In this document: piece by piece, positions 30,701 to 46,200 of the stretch
How the letters are laid out: the number at the start of each line of letters is the position of its first letter
How positions within the stretch are numbered: position 1 is the stretch's first letter
The notes under the pieces: model-generated
The model's database searches: none
Told to the model about the DNA's origin: nothing
What the model saw: the letters and a program-made list of their open reading frames with translations, nothing else
Assembly (NCBI GenBank): GCA_019054805.1
Contig: JAHQIY010000013.1
Span: 1,736,001 to 1,800,000, forward strand
DNA length: 64,000 nucleotides
Direction of reading: 5' to 3'
Source of the DNA: Brachionus manjavacas
Taxonomy: Eukaryota; Rotifera; Eurotatoria; Ploima; Brachionidae
Program-made: the position numbers and the translations under genes

Positions 30701-33700
30701 GAAGAGGAAATTGACGCCTCAACGAAGAAGTTGTCCACAAGGTAATTGTTGAAGAAATGGACGTCTATTGACAAAGATTGTCAATTATGAAGTTCGAAGG
30801 GAAATTGAGTTCTCGACATTAAGGTTGTCAATTAGGATATTTTTAGGAAACTTGAGGTCTCGACATCGTATTTGACTACAAGGAAACCGAAGAGGAAATT
30901 GACGCCTCAACGAAGAAGTTATCCACAAGGTAATTGTTGAAGAAATGGACGTCTATTGACAAAGATTGTCAATTAGGAAATTCGAAAGGAAATTGAGTTT
31001 CCGACATTAAGGTTGTCAATTAGGATATTTTAAGGAAACTTGAGGTCTCGACACCGTATTTGACTGCAAGGAAACCGAAGAGGAAATTGACGCCTAAACG
31101 AAGAAGTTGTCCTCAAGGTAATTATAGAAGAAATGGACGTCTATTGACAAAGATTGTCAATTAGGAAGTTCGAAAGGAAATTGAGTTTCCGACATTAAGG
31201 TTGTCAATTAGAATATTTTTAGGAAACTTGAGGTCTCGACATCGTATTTGACTGCAAGGAAACTGAAGAGGAAATTGACGCCTAAACGAAGAAGTTGTCC
31301 ACAAGATAATTATAGAAGAAATGGACGTCTATTGACAAAGATTGTCAATTAGGAAGTTCGAAAGGAAATTGAGTTTCCGACATTAAGGTTGTCAATTAGG
31401 ATATTTTTAGGAAACTTGAGGTCTCGACACCGTATTTGACTGCAAGGAAACCGAAGAGGAAATTGACGCCTAAACGAAGAAGTTGTCCACAATGTAATTA
31501 TAGAAGAAATGGACGTCTATTGACAAAGATTGTCAATTAGGAAGTTCAAAAGGAAATTGAGTTTCCGACATTAAGGTTGTCAATTAGAATATTTTTAGGA
31601 AACTTCAGGTCTCGACACCGTATTTGACTACAAGGAAACCGAAAAGGAAATTGACGCCTTAACGAAGAAGTTGTCCACAAAGTAATTATTGAAGAAATGG
31701 ACGTCTATTGACAAAGATTGTCAATTAGGAAATTCGAAAGGAAATTGAGTTCCTGACATTAAGGTTGTCAATTAGGATATTTTTTGGAAACTTGAGGTCT
31801 CGACATCGTATTTGACTACAAGGAAACCGAAGAGGAAATTGACGCCTAAACGAAGAAGTTGTCCACAAGGTAATTATAGAAGAAATGGACGTCTATTGAC
31901 AAAGATTGTCAATTAGGAAATTCGAAAGGAAATTGAGTTTCCGACATTAAGGTTGTCAATTAGGATATTTTTAGGAAACTTGAGGTCTCGACACCGTATC
32001 TGACTGCAAGGAAACTGAAGAGGAAATTGACGCCTAAACGAAGAAGTTGTCCACAAGATAATTATAGAAGAAATGGACGTCTATTGACAAAGATTGTCAA
32101 TTAGGAAGTTCGAAAGGAAATTGAGTTTCCGACATTAAGGTTGTCAATTAGGATATTTTTTGGAAACTTGAGGTCTCGACACCGTATTTGACTGCAAGGA
32201 AACCGAAGAGGAAATTGACGCCTAAACGAAGAAGTTGTCCACAAGGTAATTATAGAAGAAATGGACGTCTATTGACAAAGATTGTCAATTAGGAAGTTCG
32301 AAAGGAAATTGAGTTTCCGACATTAAGGTTGTCAATTAGAATATTTTTAGGAAACTTGAGGTCTCGACATCGTATTTGACTACAAGGAAATCGAAGGGGA
32401 AATTGACGCCTAAACGAAGAAGTTGTCCACAAGGTAATTATAGAAGAAATGGATGTCTATTGACGAAGATTGTCAATTAGGAAGTTCGAAAGGAAATTGA
32501 GTTCCCGACATTAAGGTTGTCAATTAGTATATTTTTAGGAAACTTTAGGCCCCGACAGCGTATTTGACTGCAAGAGAACCGAAGAGGAAATTGACGCCTA
32601 AACGAAGAAGTTGTCCTCAAGGTAATTATAGAAGAAATGGACGTCTATTGACAAAGATTGTCAATTAGGAAATTCGAAAGGAAATTGAGTTTCCGACATT
32701 AAGGTTGTCAATTAGGATATTTTTAGGAAACTTGAGGTCTCGACATCGTATTTGACTACAAGGAAACCGAAGAGGAAATTGACGCCTCAACGAAGAAGTT
32801 GTCCACAAGGTAATTATAGAAGAAATGGACGTCTATTGACAAAGATTGTCAATTAGGAAATTCGAAAGGAAATTGAGTTTCCGACATTAAGGTTGTCAAT
32901 TAGGATATTTTTAGGAAACATGAGGTCTCGACACCGTATCTGACTGCAAGGAAACTGAAGAGGAAATTGACGCCTAAACGAAGAAGTTGTCCACAAGATA
33001 ATTATAGAAGAAATGGACGTCTATTGACAAAGATTGTCAATTAGGAAGTTCGAAAGGAAATTGAGTTTCCGACATTAAGGTTGTCAATTTGGATATTTTT
33101 GGAAACTTGAGGTCTCGACACCGTATTTGACTGCAAGGAAACCGAAGAGGAAATTGACGCCTAAACGAAGAAGTTGTCCACAATGTAATTATAGAAGAAA
33201 TGGACGTCTATTGACAAAGATTGTCAATTAGGAAGTTCGAAAGGAAATTGAGTTTCCGACATTAAGGTTGTCAATTAGAATATTTTTAGGAAACTTGAGG
33301 TCTCGACATCGTATTTGACTACAAGGAAATCGAAGGGGAAATTGACGCCTAAACGAAGAAGTTGTCCTCAAGGTAATTATAGAAGAAATGGACGTCTATT
33401 GACAAAGATTGTCAATTAGGAAGTTCGAAAGGAAATTGAGTTCCCGACATTAAGGTTGTCAATTAGGATATTTTTTGGAAACTTGAGGCCCCGGCAGCGT
33501 ATTTGACTACAAGGAAACCGAAGAGGAAATTGACGCCTAAACGAAGAAGTTGTCCACAAGGTAATTATAGAAGAAATGGACGTCTATTGACAAAGATTGT
33601 CAATTAGGAAATTCGAAAGGAAATTGAGTTTCCGACATTAAGGTTGTCAATTAGGATATTTTTAGGAAACTTGAGGTCTCGACATCGTATTTGACTACAA

Positions 33701-36700
33701 GGAAACCGAAGAGGAAATTGACGCCTCAACGAAGAAGTTGTCCACAAGGTAATTTTTGAAGAAATGGACGTCTATTGACAAAGATTGTCAATTATGAAGT
33801 TCGAAGGGAAATTGAGTTCTCGACATTAAGGTTGTCAATTAGGATATTTTTAGGAAACTTGAGGTCTCGACATCGTATTTGACTACAAGGAAACCGAAGA
33901 GGAAATTGACGCCTCAACGAAGAAGTTATCCACAAGGTAATTGTTGAAGAAATGGACGTCTATTGACAAAGATTGTCAATTAGGAAATTCGAAAGGAAAT
34001 TGAGTTTCCGACATTAAGGTTGTCAATTAGGATATTTTAAGGAAACTTGAGGTCTCGACACCGTATTTGACTACAAGGAAACCGAAGAGGAAATTGACGC
34101 CTAAACGAAGAAGTTGTCCACAAGGTAATTATAGAAGAAATGGACGTCTATTGACAAAGATTGTCAATTAGGAAGTTCGAAAGGAAATTGAGTTTCCGAC
34201 ATTAAGGTTGTCAATTAGGATATTTTTAGGAAACTTGAGGTCTCGACATCGTGTTTGACTACAAGGAAACCGAAGAGGAAATTGACGCCTCAACGAAGAA
34301 GTTGTCCACAAGGTAATTATAGAAGAAATGGACGTCTATTGACAAAGATTGTCAATTAGGAAGTTCGAAAGGAAATTGAGTTCCCGACATTAAGGTTGTC
34401 AATTAGGATATTTTTAGGAAACTTGAGGTCTCGACATCGTATTTGACTACAAGGAAACCGAAGAGGAAATTGACGACTAAACGAAGAAGTTGTCCACAAG
34501 GTAATTATAGAAGAAATGGACGTCTTTTGACAAAGATTGTCAATTATGAAGTTCGAAAGGAAATTTAGTTCCCGACATTAACGTTGTCAATTAGGATATT
34601 TTTAGGGAAACTTGAGGTCTCGACACCGTATTTGACTATAAGGAAGCTGAAGAGGAAATTGACGCCTAAACGAAGAAGTTGTCCACAAGATAATTATAGA
34701 AGAAATGGACGTCTATTGACAAAGATTGTCAATTAGGAAGTTCGAAAGGAAATTGAGTTTCCGACATTAAGGTTGTCAATTAGGATATTTTTAGGAAACT
34801 TGAGGTCTCGACATCGTATTTGACTACAAGGAAACCGAAGAGGAAATTGACGCCTCAACGAAGAAGTTGTCCACAAGGTAATTATAGAAGAAATGGACGT
34901 CTATTGACAAAGATTGTCAATTAGGAAATTCGAAAGGAAATTGAGTTTCCGACATTAAGGTTGTCAATTAGGATATTTTTAGGAAACTTGAGGTCTCGAC
35001 ATCGAATTTGACTACAAGGAAACCGTAGAGGAAATTGACGACTAAACTAAGAAGTTGTCCACAAGGTAATTATAGAAGAAATGGACGTCTATTGACAAAG
35101 ATTGTCAATTATGAAGTTCGAAAGGAAATTTAGTTCCCGACATTAACGTTGTCAATAAGGAAATTTTTATGAAACTTGAGGTCTCGACAGCGTATTTGAC
35201 CACAAGGAAACCGAAGAGGAAATTGACGCCTAAACGAAGAAGTTGTCCACAAGGTAATTTTAGAAGAAATGGACGTCTATTGACAAAGATTGTCAATTAG
35301 GAAATTCGAAAGGAAATTGAGTTCCCGACATTAAGGTTGTCAATTAGGATATTTTTAGGAAACTTGAGGTCTCGACATCGTATATGACTACAAGGAAACC
35401 GAAGAGGAAATTGACGACTAAACGAAGAAGTTGTCCACAAGGTAATTATAGAAGAAATGGACGTCTTTTGACAAAGATTGTCAATTATGAAGTTCGAAAG
35501 GAAATTTAGTTCCCGACATTAACGTTGTCAATTAGGATATTTTTAGGGAAACTTGAGGTCTCGACACCGTATTTGACTATAAGGAAGCTGAAGAGGAAAT
35601 TGACGCCTAAACGAAGAAGTTGTCCACAAGATAATTATAGAAGAAATGGACGTCTATTGACAAAGATTGTCAATTATGAAGTTAGAAAGGAAATTTAGTT
35701 CCCGACATTAACGTTGTCAATTAGGATATTTTTAGGGAAACTTGAGGTCTCGACACCGTATTTGACCACAAGGAAACCGAAGAGGAAATTGACGCCTAAA
35801 CGAAGAAGTTGTCCTCAAGGTAATTATAGAAGAAATGGACGTCTATTGACAAAGATTGTCAATTAGGAAGTTCGAAAGGAAATTGAGTTCCCGACATTAA
35901 GGTTGTCAATTAGGATATTTTTAGGAAACTTTAGGCCCCGACAGCGTATTTGACCATAAGGAAACTGAAGAGGTAATTGACGCCTAAACGAAGAAGTTGT
36001 CCACAAGATAATTATAGATGAAATGGACGTCTATTGACAAAGATTGTCAATCAGGAAGTTCGAAAGGAAATTGAGTTCCCGACATTAAGTTTGTCAATAA
36101 GGAAATTTTTATGAAACTTGAGGTCTCGACAGCGTATTTGACCACAAGGAAACCGAAGAGGAAATTGACGCCTAAACGAAGAAGTTGTCCACAAGGTAAT
36201 TTTAGAAGAAATGGACGTCTATTGACAAAGATTGTCAATTAGGAAATTCGAAAGGAAATTGAGTTCCCGACATTAACGTTGTCAATTAGGATATTTTTAG
36301 GGAAACTTGAGGTCTCGACATCGAATTTGACTACAAGGAAACCGTAGAGGAAATTGACGACTAAACTAAGAAGTTGTCCACAAGGTAATTATAGAAGAAA
36401 TGGACGTCTATTGACAAAGATTGTCAATTATGAAGTTCGAAAGGAAATTTAGTTCCCGACATTAACGTTGTCAATTAGGATATTTTTAGGGAAACTTGAG
36501 GTCTCGACACCGTATTTGACTACAAGGAAACCGAAGAGGAAATTGACGCCTAAACGAAGAAGTTGTCCTCAAGGTAATTATAGAAGAAATGGACGTCTAT
36601 TGACAAAGATTGTCAATTAGGAAGTTCGAAAGGAAATTGAGTTTCCGACATTAAGGTTGTCAATTAGAATATTTTTAGGAAACTTGAGGTCTCGACATCG

Positions 36701-37161
36701 TATTTGACTGCAAGGAAACTGAAGAGGAAATTGACGCCTAAACGAAGAAGTTGTCCACAAGATAATTATAGAAGAAATGGACGTCTATTGACAAAGATTG
36801 TCAATTAGGAAGTTCGAAAGGAAATTGAGTTTCCGACATTAAGGTTGTCAATTAGGATATTTTTAGGAAACTTGAGGTCTCGACACCGTATTTGACTGCA
36901 AGGAAACCGAAGAGGAAATTGACGCCTAAACGAAGAAGTTGTCCACAATGTAATTATAGAAGAAATGGACGTCTATTGACAAAGATTGTCAATTAGGAAG
37001 TTCAAAAGGAAATTGAGTTTCCGACATTAAGGTTGTCAATTAGAATATTTTTAGGAAACTTGAGGTCTCGACACCGTATTTGACTACAAGGAAACCGAAA
37101 AGGAAATTGACGCCTTAACGAAGAAGTTGTCCACAAAGTAATTATATAAGAAATGGACGTC

Positions 37162-37200
37162 TATTGACAAAGATTGTCAATAAGGAAATTTTTAGGAAAC
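37162..37200 (+). repeat. Shortened satellite monomer (about 47-bp deletion)
   Basis: Here GATTGTCAAT is followed directly by AAGGAAATTTTTAGG, skipping about 47 bp between the two internal TTGTCAAT repeats of the monomer. The loss equals one ancestral subunit and is what recombination between subunits 1 and 2 would give. Confidence 0.75.
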
Positions 37201-40200
37201 TTGAGATCTCGCCACAGTATTTGACTCCAAGGAAACCGAAGAGGAAATTGACACCTCTACGAAGAAGTTGTCCACAAAGTAATTATTGAAGAAATGGACG
37301 TCTATTGACAAAAATTGTCAATTAGGAAGTTCGAAAGGAAATTGAGTTCCCGACATTAAGGTTGTCAATTAGGATATTTTTAGGAAACTTTAGGCCCCGA
37401 CAGCGTATTTGACCATAAGGAAACTGAAGAGGTAATTGACGCCTAAACGAAGAAGTTGTCCACAAGATAATTATAGATGAAATGGACGTCTATTGACAAA
37501 GATTGTCAATCAGGAAGTTCGAAAGGAAATTGAGTTCCCGACATTAAGTTTGTCAATAAGGAAATTTTTATGAAACTTGAGGTCTCGACAGCGTATTTGA
37601 CCACAAGGAAACCGAAGAGGAAATTGACGCCTAAACGAAGAAGTTGTCCACAAGGTAATTTTAGAAGAAATGGACGTCTATTGACAAAGATTGTCAATTA
37701 GGAAATTCGAAAGGAAATTGAGTTCCCGACATTAACGTTGTCAATTAGGATATTTTTAGGGAAACTTGAGGTCTCGACATCGAATTTGACTACAAGGAAA
37801 CCGTAGAGGAAATTGACGACTAAACTAAGAAGTTGTCCACAAGGTAATTATAGAAGAAATGGACGTCTATTGACAAAGATTGTCAATTATGAAGTTCGAA
37901 AGGAAATTTAGTTCCCGACATTAAGGTTGTCAATTAGGAAATTTTTAGGAAACTTGAGGTCTCGACACCGTATTTGACTGCAAGGAAACCGAAGAGGAAA
38001 TTGACGCCTAAACGAAGAAGTTGTCCTCAAGGTAATTATAGAAGAAATGGACGTCTATTGACAAAGATTGTCAATTAGGAAGTTCGAATGGAAACTGAGT
38101 TCCCGACATTAAGATTGTCAATTAGGATATTTTTAGGAAACTTGAGGTCTCGACATCGTATTTGACTTCAAGGAAACTGAAGAGGAAATTGACGCCTAAA
38201 CGAAGAAGTTGTCCACAAGATAATTATAGAAGAAATGGACATCTATTGACATAGATTGTCAATTAGGAAGTTCGAAAGGAAATTGAGTTTCCGACATTAA
38301 GGTTGTCAATTAGGATATTTTTAGGAAACTTGAGGTCTCGACACCGTATTTGACTGCAAGGAAACCGAAGAGGAAATTGACGCCTAAACGAAGAAGTTGT
38401 CCACAATGTAATTATAGAAGAAATGGACGTCTATTGACAAAGATTGTCAATTAGGAAGTTCAAAAGGAAATTGAGTTTCCGACATTAAGGTTGTCAATTA
38501 GAATATTTTTAGGAAACTTGAGGTCTCGACACCGTATTTGACTACAAGGAAACCGAAAAGGAAATTGACGCCTTAACGAAGAAGTTGTCCACAAAGTAAT
38601 TATTGAAGAAATGGACGTCTATTGACAAAGATTGTCAATTAGGAAATTCGAAAGGAAATTGAGTTCCTGACATTAAGGTTGTCAATTAGAATATTTTTAG
38701 GAAACTTGAGGTCTCGACATCGTATTTGACTACAAGGAAACCGAAGAGGAAATTGACGCCTAAACGAAGAAGTTGTCCACAAGGTAATTATAGAAGAAAT
38801 GGACGTCTATTGACAAAGATTGTCAATTAGGAAATTCGAAAGGAAATTGAGTTTCCGACATTAAGGTTGTCAATTAGGATATTTTTTGGAAACATGAGGT
38901 CTCGACACCGTATCTGACTTCAAGGAAACTGAAGAGGAAATTGACGCCTAAACGAAGAAGTTGTCCACAAGATAATTATAGAAGAAATGGACGTCTATTG
39001 ACAAAGATTGTCAATTAGGAAGTTCGAAAGGAAATTGAGTTTCCGACATTAAGGTTGTCAATTAGGATATTTTTTGGAAACTTGAGGTCTCGACACCGTA
39101 TTTGACTGCAAGGAAACCGAAGAGGAAATTGACGCCTAAACGAAGAAGTTGTCCACAATGTAATTATAGAAGAAATGGACGTCTATTGACAAAGATTGTC
39201 AATTAGGAAGTTCGAAAGGAAATTGAGTTCCCGACATTAAGGTTGTCAATTAGGATATTTTTAGGAAACTTGAGGTCTCGACATCGTATTTGACTACAAG
39301 GAAAGCGAAGAGGAAATTGACGCCTAAACGAAGAAGTTGTCCTCAAGGTAATAATAGAAGAAATGGACGTCTTTTGACAAAGAATGTCAATTAGGAAGTT
39401 CGAAAGGAAATTGAGTTCCCGACATTAAGGTTGTCAATTAGGATATTTTTAGGAAACTTGAGGTCTCGACATCGTATTTGACTACAAGGAAACAAAAGAG
39501 GAAATTGACGCCTTAACGACCACGTTGTCCTCAATGTAATAATTGAAGAAATGAACGTCTATTGACAAAGATGGTCAATTAGGGAATTCGAAGGGAAATT
39601 GAGTTCCCGACATTAAGGTTGTCAATAAGGAAATTTTAAGGAAACTTGAGGTCTCGACACCGTATTTGACTCCAAGGAAACAAAAGAGGAAATTGACGCC
39701 TTAACGAACAAGTTGTCCACAAAGTAATGATTGAAGATATGGACGTCTTTTGACAAAGATTGTGAATTAAGAAGTTCGAAAGGAAATTGAGTTTCCGACA
39801 TTAAGGTTGTCAATTAGGATATTTTTAGGAAACTTGAGGTCTCGACATCGTATTTGACTACAAGGAAACCGAAGAGGAAATTGACGCCTCAACGAAGAAG
39901 TTGTCCACAAGGTAATTGTTGAAGAAATGGACGTCTATTGACAAAGATTGTCAATTAGGAAGTTCGAAAGGAAATTGAGTTCTCGACATTAAGGTTGTCA
40001 ATTAGGATATTTTTAGGAAACTTGAGGTCTCGACATCGTATTTGACTACAAGGAAACCGAAGAGGAAATTGACGCCTCAACGAAGAAGTTATCCACAAGG
40101 TAATTGTTGAAGAAATGGACGTCTATTGACAAAGATTGTCAATTAGGAAATTCGAAAGGAAATTGAGTTTCCGACATTAAGGTTGTCAATTAGGATATTT

Positions 40201-43200
40201 TAAGGAAACTTGAGGTCTCGACACCGTATTTGACTGCAAGGAAACCGAAGAGGAAATTGACGCCTAAACGAAGAAGTTGTCCTCAAGGTAATTATAGAAG
40301 AAATGGACGTCTATTGACAAAGATTGTCAATTAGGAAGTTCGAAAGGAAATTGAGTTTCCGACATTAAGGTTGTCAATTAGAATATTTTTAGGAAACTTG
40401 AGGTCTCGACATCGTATTTGACTGCAAGGAAACTGAAGAGGAAATTGACGCCTAAACGAAGAAGTTGTCCACAAGATAATTATAGAAGAAATGGACGTCT
40501 ATTGACAAAGATTGTCAATTAGGAAGTTCGAAAGGAAATTGAGTTTCCGACATTAAGGTTGTCAATTAGGATATTTTTAGGAAACTTGAGGTCTCGACAC
40601 CGTATTTGACTGCAAGGAAACCGAAGAGGAAATTGACGCCTAAACGAAGAAGTTGTCCACAATGTAATTATAGAAGAAATGGACGTCTATTGACAAAGAT
40701 TGTCAATTAGGAACTTCAAAAGGAAATTGAGTTCCCGACATTAAGGTTGTCAAAAAGGAAATTTTTAGGAAACTTGAGGTCTTGACACCCTATTAAACTA
40801 CAAGGAAACCGAAGAGGAAATTGACGCCTTAACGAACAAGTTGTCCACAAAGTAATTATTGAAGAAATGGACGTCTATTGACAAAGATTGTCAATTAGGG
40901 AATTCGAAAGGAAATTGAGTTCCCGACATTAAGGTTGTCAATTAGGATATTTTTAGGAAACTTGAGGTCTCGACATCGTATTTGACTCCAAGAAAAGCGA
41001 AGAGGAAATTGACGCCTAAACGAAGAAGTTGTCCACAAGGTAATTATAGAAGAAATGGATGTCTTTTGACAAAGATTTTCAATTAGGAAATTCGAAAGGA
41101 AATTGAGTTACCGACATTAAGGTTGTCAATTAGGAAATTTTTAGGAAACTTGAGGTCTCGACACCGTATTTGACTTCAAGGAAACTGAAGAGGAAATTGA
41201 CGCCTAAACGAAGAAGTTGTCCACAAGATAATTATAGAAGAAATGGACATCTATTGACATAGATTGTCAATTAGGAAGTTCGAATGGAAACTGAGTTCCC
41301 GACATTAAGGTTGTCAATTAGGATATTTTTAGGAAACTTGAGGTCTCGACACCGTATTTGACTGCAAGGAAACCGAAGAGGAAATTGACGCCTAAACGAA
41401 GAAGTTGTCCACAAGGTAATTATAGAAGAAATGGACGTCTATTGACAAAGATTGTCAATTAGGAAGTTCGAAAGGAAATTGAGTTCCCGACATTAAGATT
41501 GTCAATTAGGATATTTTTAGGAAACTTGAGGTCTCGACATCGTATTTGACTACAAGGAAACCGAAGAGGAAATTGACGCCTAAACGAAGAAGTTGTCCTC
41601 GAGGTAATTTTAGAAGAAATGGACGTCTATTGACAAAGATTGTCAATTAGGAAGTTCGAAAGGAAATTGAGTTCTCGACATTAAGGTTGTCAATTAGGAT
41701 ATTTTTAGGAAACTTGAGGCCCCGGCAGCGTATTTGACTACAAGGAAACCGAAGAGGAAATTGACGCCTAAACGAAGAAGTTGTCCACAAGGTAATTATA
41801 GAAGAAATGGACGTCTATTGACAAAGATTGTCAATTAGGAAATTCGAAAGGAAATTAAGTTCCCGACATTAAGGTTGTCAATAAGGATATTTTTAGGAAA
41901 CTTGAGGTCTCGAGTTCGTATTTGACTACAAGGAAACCGAAGAGGAAATTGACGCCTCAACGAAGAAGTTGTCCACAAGGTAATTATAGAAGAAATGGAC
42001 GTCTATTGACAAAGATTGTCAATTATTAAGTTCGAAAGGAAATTAAGTTCCCGACATTAAGGTTGTCAATAAGGATATTTTTAGGAAACTTGAGGTCTCG
42101 ACATCGTATTTGACTACAAGGAAACCGAAGAGGAAATTGACGCCTCAACGAAGAAGTTGTCCACAAGGTAATTATAGAAGAAATGGACGTCTATTGACAA
42201 AGATTGTCAATTAGGAAATTCGAAAGGAAATTGAGTTTCCGACATTAAGGTTGTCAATTAGGATATTTTAAGGAAACTTGAGGTCTCGACACCGTATTTG
42301 ACTGCAAGGAAACCGAAGAGGAAATTGACGCCTAAACGAAGAAGTTGTCCTCAAGGTAATTATAGAAGAAATGGACGTCTATTGACAAAGATTGTCAATT
42401 AGGAAGTTCGAAAGGAAATTGAGTTTCCGACATTAAGGTTGTCAATTAGGATATTTTTAGGAAACTTGAGGTCTCGACATCGTATTTGACTACAAGGAAA
42501 CCGAAGAGGAAATTGACGCCTCAACGAAGAAGTTGTCCACAAGGTAATTATAGAAGAAATGGACGTCTATTGACAAAGATTGTCAATTAGGAAGTTCGAA
42601 AGGAAATTGAGTTCCCGACATTAAGGTTGTCAATTAGGATATTTTTAGGAAACTTGAGGTCTCGACATCGTATTTGACTACAAGGAAACCGAAGAGGAAA
42701 TTTACGACTAAACGAAGAAGTTGTCCACAAGGTAATTATAGAAGAAATGGACGTCTTTTGACAAAGATTGTCAATTATGAAGTTCGAAAGGAAATAAAGT
42801 TCCCGACATTAAAATTGTCAATAAGGATATTTTTAGGAAACTTGAGGTCTCGACACCGTATTTGACTGCAAGGAAACCGGAGAGGAAATTGACGCCTAAA
42901 CGAAGAAGTTGTTCACAAGATAATTATAGAAGAAATGGACGTCTAATGACAAAGATTGTCAATTATGAAGTTCGAAAGGAAATTGAGTTCCCGACATTAA
43001 GGTTGTCAATTAGGATATTTTTAGGAAACTTGAGGTCTCGACATCGTATTTGACTACAAGGAAACCGAAGAGGAAATTGACGCCTCAACGAAGAAGTTGT
43101 CCACAAGGTAATTATAGAAGAAATGGACGTCTATTGACAAAGATTGTCAATTAGGAAATTCGAAAGGAAATTGAGTTCCCGACATTAAGGTTGTCAATTA

Positions 43201-46200
43201 GGATATTTTTAGGAAACTTGAGGTCTCGACATCGTATTTGACTAAAAGGAAACTGTTGAGGAAATTGACGCCTAAACGAAGAAGTTGTCCACAAGGTAAT
43301 TATAGAAGAAATGGATGTCTATTGACAAAGATTGTCAATTAGGAAGTTCGAAAGGAAATTGAGTTCCCGACATTAAGGTTGTCAATAAGGAAATTTTTAG
43401 GAAACTTGAGGTCTCGACACCGTATTTGACTACAAGGAAACCGAAGAGGAAATTGACGCCTAAACGAAGAAGTTGTCCACAAGGTAATTATAGAAGAAAT
43501 GGACGTCTATTGACAAAGATTGTCAATTAGGAAATTCGAAAGGAAATTGAGTTCCCGACATTAAGGTTGTCAATTAGGATATTTTTAGGAAACTTGAGGT
43601 CTCGACATCGTATTTGACTACAAGGAAACCGAAGAGGAAATTGACGCCTAAACGAAGAAGTTGTCCACAAGGTAATTATAGAAGAAATGGACGTCTATTG
43701 ACAAAGATTGTCAATTATTAAGTTCGAAAGGAAATTAAGTTCCCGACATTAAGGTTGTCAATAAGGATATTTTTAGGAAACTTGAGGTCTCGACACCGTA
43801 TTTGACTATAAGGAAACTGAAGAGGAAATTGACGCCTCAACGAAGAAGTTGTCCACAAGGTAATAATAGAAGAAATGGACGTCTATTGACAAAGATTGTC
43901 AATTATGAAGTTAGAAAGGAAATTTAGTTCCCGACATTAACGTTGTCAATAAGGAAATTTTTAGGAAACTTGAGGTCTCGACATCGTTTTTGACTACAAG
44001 GAAACCGAAGAGGAAATTGACGCCTCAACGAAGAAGTTGTCCACAAGGTAATTATAGAAGAAATGGACGTCTATTGACAAAGATTGTCAATTAGGAAGTT
44101 CGAAAGGAAATTGAGTTCCCGACATTAAGGTTGTCAATTAGGATATTTTTAGGAAACTTTAGGCCCCGACAGCGTATTTGACGATAAGGAAACTGAAGAG
44201 GAAATTGACGCCTAAACGAAGAAGTTGTCCACAAGGTAATTGTAGAAGAAATGGACGTCTATTGACATAGATTGTCAATTAGGAAGTTCGAATGGAAATT
44301 AAGTTCCCGACATTAAGGTTGTCAATAAGGAAATTTTTAGAAAACTTGAGGTCTCGACATCGTATTTGACTACATGGAAACCGAAGAGGAAATTGACGCC
44401 TAAACGAAGAAGTTGTCCACAAGGTAATTTTAGAAGAAATGGACGTCTATTGACAAAGATTGTCAATTAGGAAATTCGAAAGGAAATTGAGTTCCCGACA
44501 TTAAGGTTGTCAATTAGGATATTTTTAGGAAACTTGAGGTCTCGACATCGAATTTGACTACAAGGAAACCGTAGAGGAAATTGACGACTAAACTAAGAAG
44601 TTGTCCACAAGGTAATTATAGAAGAAATGGACGTCTATTGACAAAGATTGTCAATTATGAAGTTCGAAAGGAAATTTAGTTCCCGACATTAAGGTTGTCA
44701 ATTAGGATATTTTTAGGAAACTTGAGGTCTCGACATCGTATTTGACTACAAGGAAACCGAAGAGGAAATTGACGCCTAAACGAAGAAGTTGTCTACAAGG
44801 TAATTTTAGAAGAAATGGACGTCTATTGACAAAGATTGTCAATTAGGAAGTTCGAAAGGAAATTGAGTTCTCGACATTAAGGTTGTCAATTAGGATATTT
44901 TTAGGAAACTTGAGGTCTCGACATCGTATTTGACTAAAAGGAAACCGAAGAGGAAATTGACGACTAAACGAAGAAGTTGTCCACAAGGTAATTATAGAAG
45001 AAATGGACGTCTTTTGACAAAGATTGTCAATTATGAAGTTCGAAAGGAAATTTAGTTCCCGACATTAACGTTGTCAATTAGGATATTTTTAGGGAAACTT
45101 GAGGTCTCGACAGCGTATTTGACCATAAGGAAACTGAAGAGGTAATTGACGCCTAAACGAAGAAGTTGTCCACAAGATAATTATAGATGAAATGGACGTC
45201 TATTGACAAAGATTGTCAATTATGAAGTTCGAAAGGAAATTTAGTTCCCGACATTAACGTTGTCAATTAGGATATTTTTAGGGAAACTTGAGGTCTCGAC
45301 ACCGTATTTGACCACAAGGAAACCGAAGAGGAAATTGACGCCTAAACGAAGAAGTTGTCCACAAGGTAATTATAGAAGAAATGGACGTCTATTGACAAAG
45401 ATTGTCAATTAGGAAGTTCGAAAGGAAATTGAGTTCCCGACATTAAGGTTGTCAATTAGGATATTTTTAGGAAACTTTAGGCCCCGACAGCGTATTTGAC
45501 TATAAGGAAACTGAAGAGGAAATTGACGCCTAAACGAAGAAGTTGTCCACATGATAATTATAGAAGAAATGGACGTCTATTGACAAAGATTGTCAATCAG
45601 GAAGTTCGAAAGGAAATTGAGTTCCCGACATTAAGTTTGTCAATAAGGAAATTTTTAGGAAACTTGAGGTCTCGACATCGTATTTGACTACAAGGAAACC
45701 GAAGAGGAAATTGACGCCTAAACGAAGAAGTTGTCCACAAGGTAATTTTAGAAGAAATGGACGTCTATTGACAAAGATTGTCAATTAGGAAATTCGAAAG
45801 GAAATTGAGTTCCCGACATTAAGGTTGTCAATTAGGATATTTTTAGGAAACTTGAGGTCTCGACACCGTATTTGACTACAAGGAAACCGAAGAGGAAATT
45901 GACGCCTAAACGAAGAAGTTGTCCACAAGGTAATTATAGAAGAAATGGACGTCTATTGACAAAGATTGTCAATTAGGAAATTCGAAAGGAAATTGAGTTC
46001 CCGACATTAAGGTTGTCAATTAGGATATTTTTAGGGAAACTTGAGGTCTCGACACCGTATTTGACCACAAGGAAACCGAAGAGGAAATTGACGCCTAAAC
46101 GAAGAAGTTGTCCACAAGGTAATTATAGAAGAAATGGACGTCTATTGACAAAGATTGTCAATTAGGAAGTTCGAAAGGAAATTGAGTTCCCGACATTAAG

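Noticed and set aside
35105..45784. Repeated 63-codon open frames inside the satellite, on both strands
   Set aside because: The period is 188 bp, not a multiple of three, so frames cannot run through monomers. The frames appear and vanish with single variants and encode nothing recognisable.
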